Source: Pleurotus ostreatus/Saccharomyces cerevisiae fusant
Lineage: Eukaryota; Opisthokonta
Direction: 5' to 3'
DNA length: 14,781 nucleotides
Assembly: GCA_024196135.1 (NCBI GenBank)
Contig: JAMQCK010000858.1
Coordinates: 1 to 14,781, forward strand
Shown here in pieces: positions 8,447-14,781 of the stretch; within the stretch, counting starts at the first letter, position 1, and each line of letters begins with the position of its first letter. Under the pieces are notes generated by a model that was not told the origin of the DNA, searched no databases, and worked only from the letters and a program-made list of their open reading frames with translations. The position numbers and the translations under genes were made by a program.

Positions 8447-9824
8447 GAAACCGTTCACGACGCCTTGTAACGCCAACCCCAGGAACGCTATTCGTATGGA
8501 CAATGTGCCGTTTTCGCTTTCGCCAGTCGCCGCTCTAGATTGTTTTTCTCCTCGCTCGCATCGCCGGTATTTATCGCTATCCCTCCCATGTCGTTCATCG
8601 TCGCTCTCCAAAACGAAACCAACCTCGTCACTACACTAATATTCACAACCCACTCACGACGACCTTACGACATCCTCCTCTCCTAACCGCTTTTTGTGTG
8701 GACCCTTCCTCCTCGGTGCTTCTGGTGCTTGGTCGTTATTGCTCATCCGATTTGCTCGTCCGTGCGCCTCTGCGAGGCAGCGCTCTTTATCATCTATACT
8801 CATATCGCTGCTGTCCACTGCTCCTGCCCTTGTACCCCGCCCTTACGACTCACACTCATCTCCGCCGCATATGCTGTCCATCTATATCGGCGCACACCTC
8901 TCGACGCGTCGTAATTTCTCCGTCTCATTTCATCCCTCCGTCTCACTTAATCTCCCTTCCCCTACCGTCTTCTCTCGTACATATCTCTTTGGTCTCGTTT
9001 CTTTATTCGCTCTGTTTCTCTTGCAGTACGTATCGCCCTTGTACAATCGCATAGTCCAAACAAGACTGAAATCGCTTCTGCTAGCTCCCTCTGTAGGCAG
9101 TGTACCGGGTCCGTTTATGGGACCCAATTTGACTTATTCGAATGCCTCTCCGAGTCGTGCAGCCCTGCGCCACTCATTCTGCCCGATGCCAATACCCCGT
9201 GGAAGAAGCAGCGCATGAGGCGCATTAGGGCGCATTCGAATCATCAACTTGTCCCCTCGATCTTGCGATGGATCTCGGACGCTGGGAAGCGGAGGCGAGG
9301 ACAATGGGCGGCTGCGCCTTTGCTGTGACTTGTTTGCCTCGTGTCACAGTTCAACTCATTGTCCGCCCGATTGGGACGGGTGTGACCGCCATTGTTCGTG
9401 ACGGATGCCGACATTCCCTCTCACGCAATGTCCGCAGGGACACTAGAGGGTGCGAAGCTATCAGCTCGTGGTAGATGCAGCAATGAAGTATCGATGGCGG
9501 TCTAGAGGTGGAAGCTGTCAATCTCCGTATGTGGAGGATTGGGGTGCTTCAAGTTTTTCTATGGAACCAGACAATGCAGCCGGCGCTGCCAATACCACTA
9601 CCGATTATCCAGACAGGACGGCTCTATCGCGCAAGGACGAGAAGGTTTCCATAATGATCCCTGATTACATTGCCCGTGTTGCTAAGCCTACAACCCATGT
9701 AAATTATCCTTAATTTACACTATTCCCAGTCCTTGAACACGGTCCATTTTGCAACGAAGTCGCTTAGCATGCGCTCCATCGCCCATGACACCACCCTCGT
9801 TGCTTGGTACTGCAGCTTCACCGC
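8447..9824. other. convergent intergenic region, pyrimidine-rich plus strand
   Basis: This region lies between two convergent genes and contains no ORF I can support. From about 8560 to 9026 the plus strand is strongly CT-rich and ends in TGTTTCTCTTGCAG (9013-9026), which looks like a splice acceptor. It may be a long or spliced 3' UTR of the HMG-box gene, or the leader of an unannotated non-coding transcript. The 174-residue frame at 8694-9218 is a by-product of the CT bias and matches no family I recognise. The 87-residue frame at 9450-9713 is likewise unrecognised. The right end should hold the 3' UTR of the glucanase gene. Confidence 0.45.
9698..9719. repeat. AT-rich perfect hairpin (9-bp arms, 4-nt loop) downstream of the glucanase gene
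   Basis: TGTAAATTA at 9698-9706 pairs with TAATTTACA at 9711-9719 around the loop TCCT. It lies ~105 bp past the stop of the minus-strand glucanase gene, in an otherwise GC-rich window. It could form part of that gene's 3'-end or polyadenylation region; that role is inferred. Confidence 0.55.
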
Positions 9825-11005
9825 CTAGTACATGAGGTTGCCCACAGCCGACGGGCCTCCAGAGTTGGTGTACAAGCACGAGCCGGTGCCGACGTTGCTA
9901 ACGGCACCGCCGTCGTTCGCCTGCAGCAGCGCAGGCGACGTGGCGACGAAGGGGAAGTAGAGCTCGACCCAGCTCTGGGAGTCCAGCCAGGCGAAGGCCT
10001 GCTTGAAGAAGTTCACCCTGGGGTGGTGCGTTAGGAATGAGCGTTACACGGCAGGAATGAGGGATGGGAGTGAAGACAAGGATGAGAGGGAAGACGGTAA
10101 GGGATTATACGCACTGCGCGGTCTGGCCACCGGACGGGTTGGCGAGGGCGAACTCGGAGATGACGACCTTGTAGTTCTGGACAAGGCGGCGTGAGTTTCT
10201 GCAGACGTTGCAATCCGAGAGAAAACGTACAGGGAAACGGTTGTGCGCATTCGTAACGTGACTTTGGAAGCCGCTGAAGTCGTTGCCGTACCAGTGCTGG
10301 AAGACATGTCAGAGCCCCGCCCCTCCACTAAACTAGAACAACTCTGACTGACCAGGTTGATATAGTCCCCATAGCATCCCCCACCACACGAGTTGAGGAA
10401 GTTCTGCAGCCAGTCAAGGCCCATGCCGCTGTTCGTGCTGGACGTGATGGCCGGGAATGCCTTCTTGATAGCCAGCGGGTTGATGTGTTGCTTGTACCAG
10501 TCCGCCGCGCTGGCGGCGCTGATGCCGTTCAGGTCGGGCTCGTTCAGAGAGAAGACGGCTGGTGAGCAGGAGTTAGATTCGGACAATGTGATGAGGGTTA
10601 GAGGAACACGTACTAGCCCATCCTTGCGCCCTCTGGCGCGCAGCGAGCTCGCCGACGGGGCTGGAGGCGCAGTCCCAGCAGCCCTGCATGCCAATGAAGC
10701 CGAGGCCGCCGTTGCCGTTGGTGGAGGGGGGAGCGTAAGTCTCCCAGTCGTAACTGTCGGTGGATGAGTATTTTCTCCTTCCTTCGAATGTGGACCGACA
10801 CTCACATAGCGACGACCTGGCCCTGGCCGTTGTTGAGCACGCCCGGGTCGAGCTGACCGTTGTCTATGTAAAAAGACACCCCGCGTCAGCACTGAAGATG
10901 GGAGTCGAAGGAAAGTGTCCACATACACCAAGGCCAAGCCAAACCGCGCTTGCCAGCAGAGACGGCAGAGGCGCAAAGGGCGACGAAAGCAAGGGCTTGG
11001 AACAT
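9825..11005 (-). CDS. secreted glycoside hydrolase family 128 (Asl1-like) endo-beta-1,3-glucanase
   Basis: Seven exons: 11005-10927, 10863-10806, 10753-10614, 10558-10353, 10296-10231, 10176-10115, 10017-9825 (TAG 9827-9825). The six GT-AG introns are 63, 52, 55, 56, 54 and 97 bp. Exons sum to 804 nt, giving 267 residues, normal for small fungal GH128 proteins. Residues 1-17 form a signal peptide (hydrophobic core ALAFVALCASA, likely cut after AVSA). The mature protein starts KRGLAWPWYN, the hallmark N-terminus of the family. It continues through IYDWETYAPP, GMQGCWDC, FSLNEPDLNG and LHWYGNDFSGF to VVISEFALANPSGG. Family knowledge puts the acid/base and nucleophile glutamates in the NEPD and SEF motifs, here Glu99 and Glu191, both present. 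The enzyme should act outside the cell on beta-1,3-glucan, in wall remodelling or nutrition. No carbohydrate-binding module or C-terminal anchor is seen. A TATA box lies upstream. Confidence 0.93.
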
Positions 11006-11063
11006 GTTTGATGAGTTAGAAAACGTCGAGGAGACGATGGATCTCCAGGCCACCTCAGTCTGT

Positions 11064-11071
11064 CTTTTATA
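11064..11071 (-). promoter_or_regulatory. TATA box of the GH128 gene
   Basis: TATAAAAG on the minus strand, about 60 bp upstream of the glucanase ATG at 11005-11003. It is the best TATA box in the window, and its spacing suits a short leader. Confidence 0.7.
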
Positions 11072-12209
11072 CTATCCTTCATAGTCCCGCACAGGCACCG
11101 CTGCAGCCCATCGCCCGTGGCTGCTCGCGATCCCGAACCTGTGCCATGCGCCCGTTCTGCGCGCCCGCACTCCGAGGAACGCTCGATAAATTGGAGAGCG
11201 AAGTAGGCCAGGCCCCCGCATGCCATGGAAATCTCGAGACTGGGCTTGCAGGGGGAGGGAGGGCGTTTGTACCTGAGGAGGGGACTGCGAGGTGCTTGGG
11301 GGCGAACGAGGGTACCCAGGACGAAACGGAGGGTAGGGGGTCGGGGTTGGGGGAGATGTTGTTGGGCAGATCATCGCGGATCTATCGCACCAGACCCTCT
11401 TCAGTCGACAGTTTATGGCACCTCGACTCGGTGATGATCCACGAAAGACAGCGCAGTTGCGCGATGTGGTGACTCTAGCTCGCCCTTCGCAGGTCATGCC
11501 GCCTCGCCGGTATACAGATGGCGCGTACGAGACTCGGACCCAGTCAGAGCATTCCGTACCCCTCGGTCAGAGTCTAAGAGTAATAGCAGAGCGTTTCATG
11601 GATGGATGCAGATCATCGAGCGCCTCGGTGCCTGCGGTCATTGAGCCTTGGGGTCTGACAGGCATCAACGAGTGGTATAGTCTGATCAGCGTCCAGTAGC
11701 GCCGGGCGTCAGCAGGCGCCTAGCCCGGGTTCAAGCAGTATAGGCGGCTCTGTAAGCCCGACTTGCATGGTGGAACGAGAGGAGGGTGCATATTTGTGCC
11801 TGTTTGACCCGAGGTCATGTTCGACTCTAGTCTACCTAAAGCCTACCGCTACCTATGGTCATCGTTCGCATTCATCAGTTGGGTGGCAAATGTAATACCT
11901 CGCTCACGTCTGCCAAAAAGTCTGGTCTACTTTGCTCAGAAGCTAGATTCTACCATAGTCCGAGGTTGGAGCCCCGAGCTGCCGTCGATCCGTCGATCCC
12001 GGCAGTCTTAACTTGTACTAGTCCAGCGTTCCAGAGTATAAGCCAAGCTGCATCGTGCATGTATCTATATGTACAAATGTATGTGCGTCGTTATAGTCAT
12101 TCAACCAGGCCAAGCATAGCACTCGGCATGCCCTTCTCTATGGCCCCATCTACATTCCACTTCTCTCCTCCTTCCCTCCCTCTCCCCTTCCCACATCCCA
12201 GCACCGCAC
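11072..12209. other. intergenic: upstream region of the GH128 gene and 3' flank of the NAD kinase gene
   Basis: These 1138 bp contain no supported gene. The left half is the upstream promoter of the minus-strand glucanase and carries a G-quadruplex motif at 11331-11353. The right part should hold the 3' UTR of NAD kinase. A 94-residue plus frame at 11415-11699 and a 141-residue minus frame at 11072-11497 overlap each other and have no recognisable domain. A GGTTCAAG near 11726 resembles a tRNA B box, but no cloverleaf could be built round it. Confidence 0.5.
11331..11353 (+). promoter_or_regulatory. G-quadruplex motif upstream of the GH128 gene
   Basis: Four G-runs of 3, 5, 4 and 5 are separated by two-base loops (TA, TC, TT), a canonical G4 pattern with very short loops. 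It lies ~260 bp upstream of the glucanase TATA box, with the G-rich strand opposite the coding strand. The motif is seen directly; folding or function is not. Confidence 0.55.
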
Positions 12210-14781
12210 CTACGTGCAGTCGCTATCGCTCGTATTGCTGCTATCGCTCTCATCATGCCCCCACACCGCAAACGCCCGCCTCGCCGACCCCGGCTCCCTC
12301 GACCGCGACCTCGACCGCGTCCGCCCGCGCATCCGCCCATGCAGCGCGCTCGCCATCGTTGGCGTCCGCGCGTCGTCCACGTCGCGCTCCTTCGGTATCC
12401 GGCTCTTCCCGCTCATCGTCCGCCGCACGTGGATGTTGTCCCGGATGCCCTCCCGCTCCGCCGCGCGGCCCTCGGGGTGGTGGTGCGCGTCGAGGTGGTG
12501 TGCGTGGTGGGGGTGGTGCGGATGGTGGTTGAGGTCGCCGTAGTCGCGAAGAGGGAGAGGCGTCGGGTGCGGCGGAGACCCGGTCGCAAACCGCGAGGGG
12601 GTCGACACACCCGAGAAGTGCGCGGGGCTCGTGCAGTTGGAGCAATTTGGCGTGCCGCAATGAGCCTGCTGTTGCCGTTGGGCGGTGTCGTCGAGGTTCT
12701 CCTTCGTCTTCTGCTGCCCAATGTTGATATGCTCGCTCGACATCGCGTTGGTGAGCGGGATCATCGTCGGGGGCTGCTTCGCCGCCTGCGCCTCCGGTGA
12801 TGAGTCGTCGATGTCGAAGGAATCGTCTTCCTCGTCCGACTCATCGTCGCCCTTGACCGTCTCACTTGACGAGCCAGTAGCATTGGCAGTGGCCTGCATG
12901 GTTCGTCGCCGGACCTTGTGGTGCGTGCTAGGCTCCTCTTCCACGACCACGAAGGATTTCTGCCGCTCGCGCTCGTTCCACTTAAGCGTGCGCGAGATGG
13001 CTTGGAACCAATCGGTGAACTGTTTGTCGGCGCAAACAGTCGGGAAGGGGTATTTCGATGCGGTGACCTTAATGTGGTCGCCCTCTGTTATGTCGTTAGC
13101 TTTGTACAACATCGTCCGAAGTGCAAAAACTCACGCTTGAGCTCGATGCGCCCACGACCGTCAAACGAGGCCCAAGCCGTGCTACGAGAGTTGAAGGGTA
13201 CGCAGATGCGTAGTTCCATGCTGTCAGGAAGGAGCATGGGGCGGAAGGAGAGGGTGTGGGGGCAGATAGGAGTAAGAAGGAGGGCAGGAATTTCCGGATG
13301 GACGAGGGAGCCGCCAGCGGAGAGGGAATAGGCAGTCGAGCCTGTCGGTGTCGCAACACACAACCCGTCGGCTTGGACCGTTGTCATATGGTGCTCGTCG
13401 CCTAAATGATGAATTAGTCGCGCTCAGAGGTGTTTGCAGCACACGTACCGAACAGCTCCAGCTGGCTAACATACGGGCTGGGACCACGGTCGACAACAAG
13501 ATCGTTAAGGATTTCGAACGTCTCCACGGGTCGAGTCGTAAAGCACTTGATCTCCTTATCCTTGCTGTGCTTGTTCTCTACAGGCGTCGCTTGCCAACCT
13601 CCTTCCACTGCCTCCCAGCCTCCCTTCTCCACCTTCATCATAATCTCGCCCGTCGACGCCTTCTTGATCGCCTTCTTGTTCGTGTCCGTCGCGCAGCTCT
13701 GCGCGCGGTAGACCGTGCAAGTAAAGCGCATGCGAAGGTTGACGCGGATGCCATTCTCAATGGCGTTATCCATAGTTTGCTGGTGCTCCGAGAAGTCAAA
13801 GTTGGTCAGGAAGCCGAGCGAGCCCAGTGCGAACGAGAGCACGGGCGGCACGATGCGCTGGAACAGCCAGGAGGTGAAGAGGACCGTACCATCGCCGCCG
13901 AGCTACGGTTACGGTTTGTCAGCGCGGGGAAGGGTGGGATCGCGGCCGGGCGACGCACAGTGACGACAAAGTCAAACAGGTGCGGGCTGTTGCTGCACAT
14001 GTCGCTCGTCCAGTAGCGCAGCTGACCCTCCTCGGACGACGCCTGTTCCGAGCTAAGGGAGGTGAGCGACGTCATCGATGAGCGCGCCGACGAGAGCGAG
14101 CTGCTGCTCGACGCCCGCCGCTTGGGGTACGGGGCGAAGAGCTCGGGGTGGTCGCGCTGGATGCCTGCGGCATCGAAGCGGCGGGAGGTGCGTAGCTGAC
14201 TGTCAACGTAACTGAGGAACGTATGTCAGCACGCAGCGGGGAATAAGATCGGGGGAACGACTTGCACTACGAGGCCGCGCGGTGAGCCCGCTCGCGGCTT
14301 GAGCATGAGATAGAGCGCAAGGTCGCGCGTGAGCTTGATGAGCCGATTGTCGCGCGCCTTGGTGATGATGAGGACATTCTGTATGTTTGAATGGATTCGC
14401 GCGCGCCCTGCGAGGTGGGGAACATGCTCAGTCAGCTCCATCGGCTGCGTGCCGCACGCACAACGACGCACCGAGCTGCTTGCTCATCTCCCGCACGCCG
14501 ACGGCGGTCTCCGCGAGCTGCTTCGTGAGGCTGCTCGAGTACTCCCCGTCGCTGTCCGAGTTCGAGTCGAGCGAGTCGGGCGAGAGGCGCGGCGCGGCGC
14601 CGTTGCCGCGATCGATGAGGCTCTTCGCGACGCCCACGTTCGCGTTGTCCCCGAAGGGCCGGCTGTGCTTGCGGAGCGCTTCCGCCAGGGTGTTGCCCGT
14701 GTCGAGGTGCGAGTGCACGAAGCAGGGCGAGTTGAGCGGGGGCTCCACGCGGGGGCTGCCCGCGGAGAGCCTGGCGCGGCT
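12210..14781 (-). CDS. NAD(H) kinase (ATP-NAD kinase family), 5' part beyond the window
   Basis: Exons in the window: 14781-14472 (open at the right edge), 14407-14266, 14211-13959, 13902-13449, 13401-13135, 13084-12210 (TAG 12212-12210). Introns are 64, 54, 56, 47 and 50 bp; the second is GC-AG. They give 766 residues in frame. The enzyme phosphorylates NAD(H) to NADP(H) with ATP. In fragment numbering, [11 protein letters not shown] lies near the start and [31 protein letters not shown] follows. [14 protein letters not shown] carries the GGDGT motif (237-241), and [11 protein letters not shown] comes next. [14 protein letters not shown] holds Asn368-Asp369 where many NAD kinases have Asn-Glu. 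[16 protein letters not shown] (~403-418) and [14 protein letters not shown] complete the fold. After about residue 526 comes a 240-residue disordered-looking tail: acidic/Ser-rich, then Pro/Ser, a histidine-rich patch, and an Arg-Ser repeat (RTRSRSRSR). The true start and any N-terminal region are outside the window. Confidence 0.95.
14212..14265 (-). other. GC-AG intron of NAD kinase
   Basis: The donor is GCAAGT and the acceptor CCTCAG; the length is 54 bp. Splicing here joins ...SPRGLV-V to [13 protein letters not shown], as the family requires. The two nearest GT dinucleotides (starting 2 and 5 nt upstream) both lead to an in-frame TGA in the next exon. Confidence 0.85.

Noticed and set aside
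8694..9218. 174-residue plus-strand open frame
   Set aside because: The Ser/Leu/Pro-rich translation follows from the CT-rich strand; no domain or splice-supported extension was seen.
11724..11745. GGTTCAAG resembling a tRNA B box
   Set aside because: No matching stems or A box at tRNA distance.
3710..14781. Idea that transporter, HMG factor, glucanase and NAD kinase form a functional cluster
   Set aside because: Orientations are mixed, the intergenic regions are long, and the families are each common single-copy or dispersed genes in fungi; nothing in the sequence links them.

Overview
The window reads as nuclear DNA of a filamentous basidiomycete, most likely a mushroom-forming Agaricomycete. 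It is GC-rich and its genes are interrupted by many very short introns (about 47-63 bp, a few to 130 bp). The protein families are typical of such fungi. The assignment rests on gene structure and protein character only; no species can be named. No phage, transposon, CRISPR array, rRNA or convincing tRNA was seen.

Layout, left to right. (1) 1-1124: no securely identified gene; one possible small membrane-protein exon on the minus strand at the left edge, two short perfect inverted repeats, and the 3' flank of the next gene. (2) 1125-3262, minus: a two-exon gene for a 694-residue protein of unknown function with a helical N-terminal two thirds and a basic/acidic, nuclear-looking C-terminal third. 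(3) 3263-3709: a shared divergent promoter with a repeated TCCGAA motif and a TATA-like box. (4) 3710-5465, plus: a six-exon gene for a 464-residue, ten-helix SLAC1/TDT-family transporter of the sulfite-efflux (SSU1) / malate-permease (Mae1) type. (5) 5466-6353: promoter of the next gene. (6) 6354-8341, plus: a two-exon gene for a 645-residue HMG-box transcription factor of the fungal mating/sexual-development type, followed by a probable intron in its 3' UTR. (7) 8342-9824: convergent intergenic region with a pyrimidine-rich strand and an AT-rich hairpin. (8) 9825-11005, minus: a seven-exon gene for a secreted 267-residue GH128 (Asl1-like) beta-1,3-glucanase with a good TATA box. (9) 11072-12209: intergenic, with a G-quadruplex motif. 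(10) 12210 to the right edge, minus: NAD(H) kinase, missing its N-terminus beyond the window, with one GC-AG intron and an unusual histidine-rich, RS-containing C-terminal tail.

The genes do not form an obvious pathway cluster. Sulfite export and NADPH supply touch the same sulfur metabolism, but nothing in the sequence shows that the neighbourhood is functional. Splice junctions were placed by hand from GT/AG (one GC/AG) signals, frame continuity and family-like protein sequence across each junction. In every multi-exon gene the exon lengths sum to an intact frame.
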